The translations under genes were made by a program, and so were the position numbers. DNA of 64,000 nt from positions 186,001 through 250,000 of the forward strand of contig CADALO010000001.1 of NCBI GenBank assembly GCA_902788805.1, in the 5' to 3' direction. Shown here piece after piece: positions 41,598-51,177 of the stretch (the first letter of the stretch is position 1; every line of letters starts with the position of its first letter). A model generated the notes under the pieces. It did not search any database, was not told the DNA's origin, and saw only the letters and a list, made by a program, of their open reading frames with translations. The stretch is from an uncultured Bacteroidota bacterium (GTDB lineage: Bacteria > Bacteroidota > Bacteroidia > Bacteroidales > P3).

Positions 41598-42290
41598 ATG
41601 ATGATTAATGGAGGACTGATTTGGATTATTTTCGGCGTTCTGTTCGTTCTGAGCCTGATTGCCAGCAGCAGCGTCAAGTCGAAGTTCAAGAAGTATTCGG
41701 GCATTGCGATGAACTACAATATGACGGGTCGCGAGGTGGCCGAGCGTATGCTGATGGACAACGACATTCACGACGTGACGGTGCAGACCGTGGCGGGGAC
41801 GCTGACCGACCACTATAACCCTGTGAACAAGACCCTTAACCTGAGCAAGCAGGTCTACTATGGCACCAGTGTCGCCGCCGCTGCCGTCGCTGCCCACGAG
41901 TGCGGCCACGCCGTGCAGCACGCTACGGCCTACTATTGGCTGGGGCTGCGCTCGAAGATGGTGCCCGCCGTGAGCCTCTCGAGCCGCTTCACGCCGTGGA
42001 TTCTCTTTGCAGGCATCCTGTTTGTGCAGAAGTTCCCGAGCCTGCTGCTTATCGGCATCATTCTCTTTGCCCTGACGACGCTGTTTTCGTTCATAACGCT
42101 GCCTGTCGAAATCAACGCCTCGAAGCGGGCCTTGGTGTGGCTTAACACGCACAATATCACCACTCCCGACACTCACGGCTATGCCGAAAGCGCACTGCGC
42201 TCGGCGGCCTATACCTACGTTATCAGCGCATTGACCTCGCTGGCCACACTGATGTATTATCTGATGATTTATCTCGGCAACCGCGATTGA
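41598..42290 (+). CDS. Membrane zinc metallopeptidase, YugP family
   Basis: 230 residues with an N-terminal membrane helix (3-22) and two or three helices in the C-terminal half. The zinc site H-E-C-G-H is at 100-104, preceded by Y-G-T-S-V-A-A-A-A-V-A-A. D-H-Y-N-P-V-N-K-T-L-N-L-S near 71 and the E-I-N-A-S-K-R-A segment near 171 are typical of this neutral zinc metallopeptidase family. The substrate is unknown; membrane quality control is often assumed. Single-gene unit upstream of mutS. Confidence 0.9.
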   Translation: MMINGGLIWIIFGVLFVLSLIASSSVKSKFKKYSGIAMNYNMTGREVAERMLMDNDIHDVTVQTVAGTLTDHYNPVNKTLNLSKQVYYGTSVAAAAVAAHECGHAVQHATAYYWLGLRSKMVPAVSLSSRFTPWILFAGILFVQKFPSLLLIGIILFALTTLFSFITLPVEINASKRALVWLNTHNITTPDTHGYAESALRSAAYTYVISALTSLATLMYYLMIYLGNRD

Positions 42291-42367
42291 GCAAGAGTTG
42301 CTAACTTGTAAACAGCTTTAACATAATAGATTGCGTTTTTTTGTGCAATCTATTTGTGTTTTATGGG

Positions 42368-42398
42368 GTTGTCGGCCCGTTTTTTTTATGTAATTTTG
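42368..42398 (+). promoter_or_regulatory. Promoter of mutS
   Basis: TTG at 42369-42371, 19 bp, TAATTTTG at 42391-42398. Translation starts about 20 bp downstream. Confidence 0.6.
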
Positions 42399-42418
42399 CA
42401 TTTTAAAACCGAAATGCA

Positions 42419-45058
42419 GTGGCAGACAAATCGAGCAAGACAGACAAGAATACCCCGTTGATGCGGCAGTATCTGGAGATGAAAAAGAAGTTTCCGGACG
42501 CAATGCTGCTTTTCCGCGTCGGCGACTTCTATGAGACCTACGGCAGTGACGCCGTCAAGGGTGCCGGCATACTGGGCATCACCTTGACACGCAAGTCGAA
42601 CGGCAGCGAGGCCTACACCGAGATGGCGGGCTTTCCGTATCACGCACTGGAGCAGTACCTTCCGCGATTGGTGAGGGCAGGGCAGAGAGTGGCTATATGT
42701 GAGCAGTTGGAAGACCCCAAGGCAGCCAAAGGACTGGTGAAGAGGGGTATAACGGAGCTGGTAACGCCTGGCGTGTCGTACAACGATATGGTGCTGGAGG
42801 TGAAGGAGAACAACTTTCTTTGCGGTCTGCATCTCGACGATAAAGTGAACGGTATCAGCTTTTTGGACGTGTCTACGGGCGAATTCTATGTGGCCCAGGG
42901 CGACATCAACTATATCGACAAGCTGCTGCAGAATTTCCATCCAACCGAGGTTGTCTTGCAACGTAGATTGATGCGCCGCTTCCAGGAACTTTTCCCTGAG
43001 AAATACTATACCAACACGTTCGATGACTGGGTTTTCACTACTGACTTTGCTGAGGAACTGCTGATGAAGCAGTTTGGCACCACGTCGCTGAAAGGTTTTG
43101 GCGTTGAGGAACTTGGCGCGGGTGTCATTGCCGCCGGCGCCGCACTCTACTATCTGCAGGAGACGCAGCACGACCGCACGCAGCACATCTGCAAGCTGAC
43201 GCGCATCGAGGAGGACAAGTATGTGTGGCTTGACAAGTTCACCATCCGCAACCTGGAACTGGTGCATTCGCCCAACGAGAACGCCAAGACGCTGATCGAC
43301 ATCATCGACCAGACGCTGACACCTATGGGCTCGCGCCTTATGCGTCGCTGGGTGGTGATGCCGATAAAGGATGTCGTGGCCATCGAGCAGCGCCTGTCGG
43401 TTGTGGACCAGCTGGTTATAGGCGGTGACATTGCCGACGGCCTCAGGCAGCGCATCCGTGGCATCGGCGACCTTGAACGCCTGATTTCGAAGGTGGCTGT
43501 GGGGCGCATCAACCCCCGTGAACTGCTGCAGCTGAAGCGTTCGCTGGGCGAGATAGACGGCGTGAAGAAGATTTGCAGCGCCGTGAACAACAAAGCCCTG
43601 CACCTGTATGGCGAGCAATTGAATGGCTGTCACACTATATACGACTTGATAGACAAGGAGATAAACGAAGAGGCACCGGTGAAGGTGGATAAAGGCAACG
43701 TCATAGCCGACGGCGTGAATGCGGAGCTTGACGAGCTGAGGGCGCTGGCAGGCAGCGGCAAGAATTATCTGGTAAACCTGCAGCAACGCGAGAGCGAACG
43801 CACTGGTATTCCGTCGCTTAAGGTGGGCTTCAACAATGTGTTCGGCTATTACCTTGAGGTGACCAATGCACATCGCGACAAGGTGCCGCCCGAATGGATT
43901 CGGCGTCAGACGCTGACCAATGCCGAACGCTACATCACGCCCGAACTGAAAGAGTATGAGGAGAAGATTCTGGGTGCCGAAGAGCGTATGCTTGTCATTG
44001 AAAGCCAGTTGTATGAGCAGCTGCTCAGGACGCTGACGGAGTATGTGCAGCCTATACAATATAATGCACAGCTGATTGCGCAGCTCGACTGTCTGCAGAG
44101 TTTTGCCGCCGTGTCGCTGGCCAACGGCTACTGCCGTCCGTCGCTGAACGAGGGTACGGCTATCGACATCAAGGAGGGCCGCCATCCGGTGATCGAGACT
44201 CAATTGCCGCTGGGCGAGAAGTATGTGTCGAACAACGTCTATTTGGACCACGACACGCAGCAGATTGTCATCATCACAGGCCCCAATATGTCGGGTAAGT
44301 CGGCACTGCTGAGGCAGACGGCCCTGATAGTGCTTATGGCCCAGATCGGTTGCTACTGTCCCGCTCAGTCGGCGACGATAGGCATTGTGGACAAGATATT
44401 TACGCGTGTGGGGGCGTCGGACAACATATCGTCGGGCGAGTCGACTTTTATGGTGGAGATGAACGAGACTGCGAGCATCCTTAACAATGTGAGCGACAGG
44501 AGCCTGGTTCTGCTTGACGAGATAGGACGCGGCACGAGCACATACGACGGCATATCGATTGCGTGGGCTATCACCGAGTTTCTGCACGACAACAAGAAGG
44601 TGCGGCCTAAAGTGATGTTTGCCACTCACTATCACGAGCTTATAGAGATGGCCGACCAGTATGAACGCATACAGAATTATCATATATCGGTCAAGGAAGT
44701 CGGCAATAAGGTGATATTTATGAGGAAGTTGGAGATGGGCGGCAGCGAGCACAGCTTCGGCATCCACGTGGCGCGTATGGCCGGTATGCCCCCGCAGGTG
44801 TTGAAACGGGCGCACCAGATGCTCGAGTTGTTGGAGTCGAAAAATGAGAAAATTTCCGATCAAAAAACTCTCAAAAAAGGGAAAAAAGAGGAAAAAAATA
44901 CCCCTGAACCGGGCTTCCAACTCAGTTTTATACAACTTGACGACCCTACTTTACTCGAAATTCGAGATAAGATATTAGACATTGATATAGATACACTTAC
45001 GCCGATAGAAGCCCTCTTGAAATTGAACGAGATTAAAAAAATTGTCAGTAAAAAATAA
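42419..45058 (+). CDS. mutS: DNA mismatch repair protein MutS
   Basis: 879 residues. Mismatch-recognition domain with T-P-L-M-R-Q-Y and the F-Y-E mismatch-wedge motif (G-D-F-Y-E-T-Y near 36-42), then connector, lever and clamp. The ATPase has Walker A G-P-N-M-S-G-K-S near 621-628, [10 protein letters not shown] near 680, Walker [14 protein letters not shown] near 698-710 and T-H-Y-H-E-L near 740. It senses base mismatches after replication and recruits MutL. The start is a GTG at 42419; the nearest upstream ATG (42414) is out of frame and the next in-frame ATG would cut the first 14 residues. Confidence 0.96.
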   Translation: MADKSSKTDKNTPLMRQYLEMKKKFPDAMLLFRVGDFYETYGSDAVKGAGILGITLTRKSNGSEAYTEMAGFPYHALEQYLPRLVRAGQRVAICEQLEDPKAAKGLVKRGITELVTPGVSYNDMVLEVKENNFLCGLHLDDKVNGISFLDVSTGEFYVAQGDINYIDKLLQNFHPTEVVLQRRLMRRFQELFPEKYYTNTFDDWVFTTDFAEELLMKQFGTTSLKGFGVEELGAGVIAAGAALYYLQETQHDRTQHICKLTRIEEDKYVWLDKFTIRNLELVHSPNENAKTLIDIIDQTLTPMGSRLMRRWVVMPIKDVVAIEQRLSVVDQLVIGGDIADGLRQRIRGIGDLERLISKVAVGRINPRELLQLKRSLGEIDGVKKICSAVNNKALHLYGEQLNGCHTIYDLIDKEINEEAPVKVDKGNVIADGVNAELDELRALAGSGKNYLVNLQQRESERTGIPSLKVGFNNVFGYYLEVTNAHRDKVPPEWIRRQTLTNAERYITPELKEYEEKILGAEERMLVIESQLYEQLLRTLTEYVQPIQYNAQLIAQLDCLQSFAAVSLANGYCRPSLNEGTAIDIKEGRHPVIETQLPLGEKYVSNNVYLDHDTQQIVIITGPNMSGKSALLRQTALIVLMAQIGCYCPAQSATIGIVDKIFTRVGASDNISSGESTFMVEMNETASILNNVSDRSLVLLDEIGRGTSTYDGISIAWAITEFLHDNKKVRPKVMFATHYHELIEMADQYERIQNYHISVKEVGNKVIFMRKLEMGGSEHSFGIHVARMAGMPPQVLKRAHQMLELLESKNEKISDQKTLKKGKKEEKNTPEPGFQLSFIQLDDPTLLEIRDKILDIDIDTLTPIEALLKLNEIKKIVSKK

Positions 45059-45064
45059 TTTTTT

Positions 45065-45095
45065 TTTGTCAGTTTCAAAAATGTTTGTACTTTTG
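45065..45095 (+). promoter_or_regulatory. Promoter of the tRNA cluster
   Basis: TTTG at 45065-45068, 19 bp, TACTTTTG at 45088-45095, followed by the same CACTCGC and TTTGAGGA leader as the tRNA-Pro promoter at 969. Confidence 0.75.
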
Positions 45096-45119
45096 CACTC
45101 GCTTTTGAGGAAAAAGTAT

Positions 45120-45192
<73 letters not shown>

Positions 45193-45221
45193 CTAAAAAG
45201 AGTAGTTTGAAATAACACCAA

Positions 45222-45294
<73 letters not shown>

Positions 45295-45318
45295 CAAAGT
45301 CTCCAACCAGATTTTGAT

Positions 45319-45401
45319 GCTCTGGTGGTGGAATGGTAGACACGAGGGACTTAAAATCCCTTGCCCGCAAGGGCGTGTGGGTTCAAGTCCCACCCGGAGT
45401 A
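45319..45401 (+). tRNA. tRNA-Leu (TAA)
   Basis: 83-nt class II tRNA with a long variable arm (TTGCCCGCAAGGGCGT). Anticodon loop CTTAAAA; T loop GTTCAAGTC. Acceptor GCTCTGG pairs with CCGGAGT including two G-T pairs. Confidence 0.92.
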
Positions 45402-45439
45402 CTGAATAGAGAGAAATTTGAAATGGTTGATAAATAAAT

Positions 45440-45512
45440 GTCTTGGTAGCTCAGCTGGTAGAGCAATTGACTCTTAATCAATGGGTCCAGGGTTCGAATC
45501 CCTGCCAGGACA
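45440..45512 (+). tRNA. tRNA-Lys (CTT)
   Basis: Acceptor GTCTTGG/CCAGGAC, anticodon loop CTCTTAA. Unlike the others here, CCA follows in the DNA (45513-45515). Confidence 0.92.
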
Positions 45513-45518
45513 CCACTT

Positions 45519-45592
45519 CGGGGTGTAGCGCAGTTGGCTAGCGCGCCACGTTCGGGACGTGGAGGCCGGAAGTTCGAGTCTTCTCACCCCGA
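45519..45592 (+). tRNA. tRNA-Pro (CGG)
   Basis: Acceptor CGGGGTG/CACCCCG, anticodon stem CCACG/CGTGG with loop TTCGGGA. Near-identical body to tRNA-Pro(GGG) at 1058. Confidence 0.93.
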
Positions 45593-45631
45593 CAAATCTC
45601 CCAGATTTTATGCTTTACACCTTGAATGCCT

Positions 45632-45704
<73 letters not shown>

Positions 45705-45739
45705 CAGATTTTTAACAAATTAATCAAATTTATTAAGTA

Positions 45740-46099
45740 ATGGTAAAACAATACGAAACCGTTTTCATTGTAACTCCCGTTTTGTCTGAAGAACAGATGA
45801 AGGAAACGGTAAAAAAGTACACGGACTTCCTCACCAACAAGGGTGCTGAGATAGTCTACACGAACAATTGGGGTATGCGTAAGTTGGCTTACCCGATTAA
45901 GAAGAAATCATCAGGATTCTATTATCTCATTGAATTCAAGGCCGAGGGTAATGTTATCGCTGACCTTGAGGTCGCTTACAAGCGCGACGAGCGTCTGCTC
46001 CGCTTCTTGACGGTGTCGCTCGACAAGCACGCTATCGCTTACAATGAGAAGAAACGCGCTGCCAAGCAGAACCCCGTCGAGGCTCCCGCAGAGGCATAA
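45740..46099 (+). CDS. rpsF: Ribosomal protein bS6
   Basis: 119 residues. Small-subunit protein that pairs with bS18 on the platform of the 30S subunit. Opens M-V-K-Q-Y-E-T-V-F-I-V-T-P and contains W-G-M-R-K-L-A-Y-P-I-K-K-K-S-S-G-F-Y and L-R-F-L-T-V-S-L, all typical. A short Ala/Glu tail ends the protein. First gene of rpsF-rpsR-rplI; it may be read through from the tRNA cluster since no terminator lies between. Confidence 0.96.
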   Translation: MVKQYETVFIVTPVLSEEQMKETVKKYTDFLTNKGAEIVYTNNWGMRKLAYPIKKKSSGFYYLIEFKAEGNVIADLEVAYKRDERLLRFLTVSLDKHAIAYNEKKRAAKQNPVEAPAEA

Positions 46100-46145
46100 T
46101 AATAATGTTCGCGCGTAATTGTTAAACAACAAAAAGAATAGAATT

Positions 46146-46412
46146 ATGGCTAACGAAAGTGAAATCAAATATTTGACCCCTATAGCTGTAGAGACACAGC
46201 GTAAGAAATACTGCCGTTTCAAAAAACTCGGCATTAAGTATATCGACTATAAGGACGCCGATTTCCTGCTGAAGTTTGTTAACGAGCAGGGCAAAATCCT
46301 TCCCCGTCGCATCACCGGTACTTCCAACAAGTATCAGAAGAAAGTTTCGCAGGCAATCAAGCGTGCACGCCATCTTGCTTTGCTGCCCTATGTTGCCGAT
46401 TGTTTAAAGTAA
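46146..46412 (+). CDS. rpsR: Ribosomal protein bS18
   Basis: 88 residues from the ATG at 46146 (a longer frame to 46119 adds residues not found in the family). Core [17 protein letters not shown] and I-L-P-R-R-I-T-G-T are diagnostic, with only one Cys in the first motif. It binds bS6 in the 30S subunit. 46 bp after rpsF and 18 bp before rplI. Confidence 0.96.
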   Translation: MANESEIKYLTPIAVETQRKKYCRFKKLGIKYIDYKDADFLLKFVNEQGKILPRRITGTSNKYQKKVSQAIKRARHLALLPYVADCLK

Positions 46413-46430
46413 TCAAAGGAGGAAGAATAA

Positions 46431-46901
46431 ATGGAAATTATACTGAAACAAGACGTTATCAATCTGGGATATAAGGACGACATCGTGACCGTGAAGAACG
46501 GCTACGCCAACAATTACCTCCTCCCGCAGGGTCTGGCTATCATCGCCACTCCCGCCAATAAGAAAATGCACGAAGAGACACTGCGTCAGCGCGCTTTCAA
46601 AGAGGAAAAGCTCCGCAAGGATGCCGAGACTCTTAAGGCTGCCCTCGACGGCAAGAGCGTTCGCATCGCCACTAAGGTCGGTGAAAACGGCCAGCTGTTC
46701 GGTTCGGTCAACAACATTCAGGTTGCCGATGCTCTGAAGGCTCAGTACAACTATGACATTGATCGCAAGAAGATTGTTGTTGACGGCTCCAAGATTAAGG
46801 AGGTCGGTACCTACAATGCTCTTGTTAACATCTACCGTGACATCAAGGCTACCCTCAACCTCGACGTTGTCAATGAGGATGCCGCTCCTGCCGAGGCATA
46901 A
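46431..46901 (+). CDS. rplI: Ribosomal protein bL9
   Basis: 156 residues. N-terminal 23S-rRNA-binding domain with the signature G-Y-K-D-D-I-V-T-V-K-N-G-Y-A-N-N-Y-L-L-P near 12-31, then the long connecting helix and the C-terminal domain, ending in a short Ala/Glu tail. It holds the L1-stalk base and supports frame maintenance. Last gene of the operon; followed by a strong terminator. Confidence 0.96.
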   Translation: MEIILKQDVINLGYKDDIVTVKNGYANNYLLPQGLAIIATPANKKMHEETLRQRAFKEEKLRKDAETLKAALDGKSVRIATKVGENGQLFGSVNNIQVADALKAQYNYDIDRKKIVVDGSKIKEVGTYNALVNIYRDIKATLNLDVVNEDAAPAEA

Positions 46902-46959
46902 GTCCAAAGCAGACCAGTATTAGAAAAGTTTTCTTTTTCATAGTACAATTTTTAGGTTG

Positions 46960-46994
46960 GCTAATCCCTACGTGAGTAGGGGTTAGCTTTTTTA
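46960..46994 (+). terminator. Intrinsic terminator of the ribosomal operon
   Basis: 11-bp stem (46960-46970 with 46977-46987; one G-T pair) around a CGTGAG loop, then TTTTTT. Confidence 0.88.
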
Positions 46995-47012
46995 TATGGG
47001 TATGCTTCATAC

Positions 47013-47049
47013 AAAAAGAGGTGTTGGAATTGCTCCGACACCTCTTTTT
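47013..47049. terminator. Bidirectional terminator between rplI and the DUF4878-like gene
   Basis: AAAAAGAGGTGT-type arm pairs with ACACCTCTTTTT-type arm, 16 bp with one G-T pair; A- and T-runs serve both strands. It lies 30 bp beyond the stop of the minus-strand gene at 47079. Confidence 0.8.
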
Positions 47050-47078
47050 ATTGGTTGAAAGTTAAAACGTTGAGTTGC

Positions 47079-47495
47079 TTACATCTTCATCATCCAACCT
47101 TTTTCAGTGAGGATTAATGACTCAGTGTCATCATTGGCTTCGCCATTGCCGAAAGTGTATTTCACTTTCACTTTTGCACTTTGGCCGTCCTCTGAAATCT
47201 CTTCGCCGAGGATTTCATACTCAGCTAAGCCGCCGTTAGCCTCATAAATCGCTTGGACGAGGGCTATAGCTCCATTGACGTCGTCCTCGCTGGCTTCAGC
47301 GATGCCTTCGGAATACTGGATTGCTGCTTTGTAGTCTTTGTTTTTCAACAGTTTCAGGACTTTCTCCATTACGTCGGATGGAGTGTCCTTCTTGCTGGTT
47401 TTAACTTCAGTCGTGTCGCCCGACTGTCCGCAGCTGGTAATTGCAAAACTGCAAGCCAACAAAGCTGCAAAAACGAAAATGATCGTTCTTTTCAT
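47079..47495 (-). CDS. DUF4878-like small lipoprotein
   Basis: 138 residues with lipobox F-A-I-T-S-C near 17-22. The mature part starts with a Thr/Lys linker, then T-P-S-D-V-M-E-K-V-L-K-L-L-K-N-K-D-Y-K-A-A and an NTF2-like/cystatin-like sheet ending E-S-L-I-L-T-E-K-G-W-M-M-K-M. This is the layout of Bacteroidetes DUF4878 lipoproteins (helix 'vv..f..al..gdye.A', later 'Vkvkv..g......l.k..gkWki'). Role unknown. Confidence 0.75.
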   Translation of the reverse strand: MKRTIIFVFAALLACSFAITSCGQSGDTTEVKTSKKDTPSDVMEKVLKLLKNKDYKAAIQYSEGIAEASEDDVNGAIALVQAIYEANGGLAEYEILGEEISEDGQSAKVKVKYTFGNGEANDDTESLILTEKGWMMKM

Positions 47496-47526
47496 TGTTT
47501 AATGTTTTTAAGTGTTTATAAAAAAG

Positions 47527-47559
47527 GAAAAAAAGTGCTTGCCGGTATCCGGCAAGCAC
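47527..47559 (-). terminator. Intrinsic terminator after the 3-hydroxybutyryl-CoA dehydrogenase gene
   Basis: Minus strand GTGCTTGCCGG/CCGGCAAGCAC with a three-base loop, followed by a run of seven T. A very strong hairpin. Confidence 0.9.
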
Positions 47560-47579
47560 GTTCTTTGTAAAAGCATTTA

Positions 47580-48416
47580 TTAATATTTGTAGAAGCCTTC
47601 GCCAGTCTTGCGACCAAGGAGACCGGCGCGGACCATCTTGCGCAGCAGCGGGTGAGGACGGTATTTCGGGTCGCCGAACTCTTTGTAGAGGACTTCCATA
47701 ATGGCGAGGTTGACGTCGTTGCCGATAAGGTCGGCCAGAGCAAGGGGACCCATCGGGTGATTGGCGCCAAGCATCATACATTTGTCGATGTCTTCGGCGG
47801 TGGCGATGCCGTCGGCAAGGATGCCTACTGCCTCGTTGATCATCGGGATAAGGATGCGGTTGACCACAAAGCCGGGTGCCTCTTTAACCTCGACGGGCTG
47901 TTTGCCGATGGAGGCAGCTAGGTCTACGACGCACTTGCATACCTCGTCGCTGGTCAGCTGGCCACGGATAACCTCGACCAGGGCCATACGGTCGGCAGGA
48001 TTGAAGAAGTGCATACCGATGAACTGAGCCGGACGGCTGGTGGCGGCGGCTATCTCGGTGATGCTGAGCGACGACGAGTTGGTGGCGAAGATAGCTTCAG
48101 GCTTGCAGATCTTGTCAAGCTCGGTGAAGACCTCTTTCTTGAGCTGCATCTCCTCGACAGCGGCCTCAATGACGAGGTCGGCGTCAGCGAAGGTTGCATA
48201 GTCGGTGGTGGTGGTGATGTTGGCGAGCAGAGCATCAACGGCCTCCTGAGTCATTTTGCCTTTCTCGACGAGTTTGCCATAACCTTTAGCGATTGAACCC
48301 ATTGCCTTGTCGAGGCTTGCCTGGGTACGGCTTTTCATAACGACGGGCATCTTGGCGGCAAAGGCTTTGACAATGCCTTTTGCCATTGTGCCGGTTCCAA
48401 TAACGTAAATTTTCAT
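47580..48416 (-). CDS. 3-hydroxybutyryl-CoA dehydrogenase
   Basis: 278 residues, NAD(P)-dependent interconversion of acetoacetyl-CoA and 3-hydroxybutyryl-CoA. Rossmann start [12 protein letters not shown] near 3-14, [10 protein letters not shown] near 80-89, substrate loop F-A-T-N-S-S-S-L-S near 112-120, H-F-F-N-P near 139 and the C-terminal P-M-G-P-L-A-L-A-D. The Rossmann glycine motif is slightly unusual (GTGTMAKG). Together with the crotonase upstream on the same strand it forms two consecutive steps of butyrate-type metabolism. A strong terminator follows. Confidence 0.92.
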   Translation of the reverse strand: MKIYVIGTGTMAKGIVKAFAAKMPVVMKSRTQASLDKAMGSIAKGYGKLVEKGKMTQEAVDALLANITTTTDYATFADADLVIEAAVEEMQLKKEVFTELDKICKPEAIFATNSSSLSITEIAAATSRPAQFIGMHFFNPADRMALVEVIRGQLTSDEVCKCVVDLAASIGKQPVEVKEAPGFVVNRILIPMINEAVGILADGIATAEDIDKCMMLGANHPMGPLALADLIGNDVNLAIMEVLYKEFGDPKYRPHPLLRKMVRAGLLGRKTGEGFYKY

Positions 48417-48550
48417 TGTGAGATTATTTTTGTTTAGTTTATTTATATGTTTTTATGTTTTATCGTTTTAGGATGAAAGGAGAGAGTCAACGATGCGAAA
48501 GTGTGATTTTACCTATTTGAAGTAAAAGTCAATGTTAAGTTTAAACTTGA

Positions 48551-49330
48551 TTATTTCCCTTGGAATTCGCATTTTCCTTTGTTGAGGAATGCAGCCATAC
48601 CGTTCTTTTGGTCTTCTGTTTGGAAGCAATGGCCGAAGACGGTGCTTTCGTTCATTATTGCTTCGTCAGCAGTCATATCCCATTCGTCGTTTATGCAGAG
48701 CTTTGCAGCTTTTACGGCGAGGGGGGCATTGGCGGCAATCTTGGTAGCCATTTCCATAGCTTTACCCATCAGTTCGGCTTGGGGATAGACGGCGTTGACA
48801 AGGCCTATTCGCAGCGCTTCGTCAGCCTTGACGTTACGACCGGTATAGATGAGCTCTTTGGCCATTCCCATACCGATGAGGCGTGCCAAGCGTACGGTGC
48901 CGCTGAAGCCGGGGATGATGCCCAGACCCACTTCCGGTTGGCCGAAGCGGGCATTGTCGCTGCAGATGCGAATGTCGCAAGCCATAGCCAACTCGCAGCC
49001 GCCACCCAGCGCAAATCCGTTGACAGCAGCAATGACCGGAACGTGGAGAGTTTCAATTTTGCGGAAGACAGCAGCTCCGCGGCTGCCGAAGGTCTGCCCT
49101 TGTAGCATATTGAGGTTGGCCATCTCGCTGATGTCGGCGCCAGCGACAAAACTTTTCTCGCCGTCGCCGGTGATGATAAGGCAGCGGTATTTGTTGCAGT
49201 CAAAATGGGTTAGGAAGTCGTCCATCTCTTTCAAAATGGCGCTGTTGAGTGCATTGAGCGTCTTCGGAGCGCTGATGGTGAGGATGCAAATATTACCCTC
49301 GTCGGCTATTTTCAGAAAATTGTATTCCAT
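48551..49330 (-). CDS. Enoyl-CoA hydratase/crotonase
   Basis: 259 residues, hydrating crotonyl-CoA to 3-hydroxybutyryl-CoA or the reverse. Motifs: G-E-K-S-F-V-A-G-A-D-I-S-E-M near 58-71 (oxyanion hole), N-G-F-A-L-G-G-G-C-E-L-A-M-A-C-D near 104-119 with the first catalytic Glu, and F-G-Q-P-E-V-G-L-G-I-I-P-G near 128-140 with the second. A -7 box (TAAATTTG on the minus strand, 49362-49369) lies 32 bp upstream. The 3-hydroxybutyryl-CoA dehydrogenase follows 134 bp downstream on the same strand. Thiolase and acyl-CoA dehydrogenase genes are not in the window. Confidence 0.93.
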   Translation of the reverse strand: MEYNFLKIADEGNICILTISAPKTLNALNSAILKEMDDFLTHFDCNKYRCLIITGDGEKSFVAGADISEMANLNMLQGQTFGSRGAAVFRKIETLHVPVIAAVNGFALGGGCELAMACDIRICSDNARFGQPEVGLGIIPGFSGTVRLARLIGMGMAKELIYTGRNVKADEALRIGLVNAVYPQAELMGKAMEMATKIAANAPLAVKAAKLCINDEWDMTADEAIMNESTVFGHCFQTEDQKNGMAAFLNKGKCEFQGK

Positions 49331-49507
49331 AATTGTTAAAGATTACTTTCTTATGAGAGTGCAAATTTACGCTTTTTTTTCGATACAGATGTTAATTTTA
49401 AGAAATAATGATTCAAGTAAGCGAAAACCAAGAGTTTAAACAAATGGTTTCTCTGTGAAAAAGAAAAGAGATACAAAGGGAATATGGTTATGTGTTGCGT
49501 TTTTTGC

Positions 49508-50656
49508 TCAGAATCCTATCTCAATGCCTATTTCGTGGAGAGAGCTTGAGGTGTAGAGCGACAGCAGGTTGGCGGTGAGGCTTAAGCGTCGTATGAAACC
49601 GCGTGGCAGGGCGAGGCCTAAGCCCATAGTAAGTCGCCAGGGGTTGAGGATGGATTTGTTTCCTGTGAGGTTTCCGAGCATATTTGAGGTGGCGATGCTA
49701 TGCGACGGGGTAAGGCTAAGGTTCCATCCTATGTCTTTGCCTTTGGGCCTGAAGTTGAAAGTGAGCGGCAAACTGGCATAAAGGCTGAAAGTGCTGTGGA
49801 TTTCGGGCTTACCGGCAGGATAGATTGTGGTATTATCAGTACCGTCAATCCCGTCTACGGTCCCGATATTATAGTTTGTTACTTCTGTCTGATGCGAATA
49901 GCCGCTGAGTCCTATGCCGAGCTCCAAACCCTGCCGTTCACCCAAGGGAATGGCATAGTTGACACCGACATTTGCGGCGAGGGTGGAGCTTGGCGACATA
50001 CTGGTGTAGGAATTTGTGGTGCCGGAAATGGAGTGCAATGTGTTTTCAATAGTATTGACATCGTCGGCGCCAATTCTGGGAAGAGCAGAGGCCCCGATAG
50101 ATGCTGTGAAGTGGAATCGTTTGCCTTCGTTGTCAGAAGGCAGAATGACGGGGTTGTCTGCCAATAATGGCTCTTGGATGTAAATAGGTTGTACGTCAGG
50201 AAGTGGAGGCTCAATGGTGTTAGGTGTTTTTGTGTGTAGGGTGTCGGTGTCTAAGGCTTGCTGGGTGATAGCAATTGCTGGCGGTTCGGTATTCTCATAC
50301 GGTATGTCGTATTCCTGCGGAACTGTTGGCTCGGGGATGGGTAGAGTAGAGGATGACGTATGCTTTGTCTTATGTTGTGTTGTTGTGGGTATGCTTTGTT
50401 GCGTTTGCTCTTGGCTGGGCGTTTGCGGCACGCTTGGAACTTCCTGTCGAGCAATGATAACGTTTGATGTTTGCTGCGGCAGTGCAAATAGGTACACGGC
50501 CCACACTGTGGTTGCCAGCAATATGGCTGTGCAAACCATAAGGGCTCGCCGCTTCTGCTGCCGAGCCAAGCCGTGTAGGTTGTCTGCGGCCTGTTGCTGC
50601 TGCCGACGGTCGGCACCGTATTGTTGTAATATGTCTTCTAAATTGTCCTGTCTCAC
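49508..50656 (-). CDS. Envelope-spanning protein: cytosolic anti-sigma-like start, membrane helix, Pro-rich linker, outer-membrane beta-barrel
   Basis: 382 residues. Start GTG at 50654-50656. Residues 1-36 are charged and Gln-rich (cytosolic), 37-56 a membrane helix (LMVCTAILLATTVWAVYLFA), ~60-185 Pro/Thr/Gln-rich, and ~190-382 beta-strand pairs ending in I-G-I-E-I-G-F, a typical outer-membrane C-terminal aromatic. The gene sits 68 bp downstream of an ECF sigma factor on the same strand, which marks it as the likely anti-sigma partner. A single chain crossing both membranes is unusual and would give direct surface-to-cytosol signalling (inference). Confidence 0.7.
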   Translation of the reverse strand: MRQDNLEDILQQYGADRRQQQQAADNLHGLARQQKRRALMVCTAILLATTVWAVYLFALPQQTSNVIIARQEVPSVPQTPSQEQTQQSIPTTTQHKTKHTSSSTLPIPEPTVPQEYDIPYENTEPPAIAITQQALDTDTLHTKTPNTIEPPLPDVQPIYIQEPLLADNPVILPSDNEGKRFHFTASIGASALPRIGADDVNTIENTLHSISGTTNSYTSMSPSSTLAANVGVNYAIPLGERQGLELGIGLSGYSHQTEVTNYNIGTVDGIDGTDNTTIYPAGKPEIHSTFSLYASLPLTFNFRPKGKDIGWNLSLTPSHSIATSNMLGNLTGNKSILNPWRLTMGLGLALPRGFIRRLSLTANLLSLYTSSSLHEIGIEIGF

Positions 50657-50658
50657 TG

Positions 50659-50733
50659 TGTGAAGGTTATAGGGTTGAAGGGTTTTAGGGTTTTAGGGTT
50701 TTAGGGTTTGATGGTTGAAGGGTTTTAAGGGTT
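50659..50733. repeat. Telomere-like minisatellite between sigma and anti-sigma-like genes
   Basis: About 75 bp of 9-10-bp units such as GGGTTTTA and GGGTTGAA (plus strand), directly before the start codon of the downstream minus-strand gene and overlapping the sigma gene's stop region. Same position relative to a start codon as the repeat at 38813. Confidence 0.85.
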
Positions 50734-51177
50734 GTGTTTTGATATTTCAGATCTTAATGTGGCGTAGGCGCGACTTAGTTGTGTGGTTATGTTGGTTTCG
50801 CTGAGGCCGGTCTGTTGCGCGATATCGTGGATAGTCAATTGCTTTACGTATTTCATCTCTATTATTGTCTGCTGTTGTTTTGGCAGCGATGCTATGGCTT
50901 GCTCCACTTGCCTGTATCGCAGTTCGGTGTCGTGCGGATCATCGTCATATTGCTGAATCTGAACCTCTGACGCTGCGGCTTCCATCATCTTCTGTCTCTG
51001 CTTGTTGCGGCGCAGCATATCAATGCAATAGTTACGTAATGTACGCATACTGAACCCCTGCGGGTCTTTCATCAGTCCCAGTCGCCATCGTATGCGCCAC
51101 AGTCGCACAAAAGACTCTTGCACGGCGTCGTTTGCAAGGTCGTCGTCGTGCAGAATCTGGACTGCCACTCGCCTCAT
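50725..51177 (-). CDS. ECF-type RNA polymerase sigma factor with uncertain start
   Basis: 150 residues from the ATG read at 51177. Region 2.2-2.4 is present (D-L-A-N-D-A-V-Q-E-S-F-V-R-L-W, then M-R-T-L-R-N-Y-C-I-D-M-L-R-R), and region 4 (L-T-I-H-D-I-A-Q-Q-T-G-L-S-E-T-N-I) is complete. The region 2.1 helix lies upstream: the frame stays open for 18 more codons reading I-I-I-N-T-E-Q-F-I-N-D-I-V-S-L-Q-P-A, good sigma sequence, but contains no ATG, GTG or TTG. The true start may be a rare ATT/ATA/ATC codon. The partner gene follows downstream. Confidence 0.82.
   Translation of the reverse strand: MRRVAVQILHDDDLANDAVQESFVRLWRIRWRLGLMKDPQGFSMRTLRNYCIDMLRRNKQRQKMMEAAASEVQIQQYDDDPHDTELRYRQVEQAIASLPKQQQTIIEMKYVKQLTIHDIAQQTGLSETNITTQLSRAYATLRSEISKHNP

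Noticed and set aside
42386..44935. 849-codon open frame antisense to mutS
   Set aside because: Shadow of a conserved gene with low stop-codon frequency on the other strand; His/Arg/Leu-rich with no motif.
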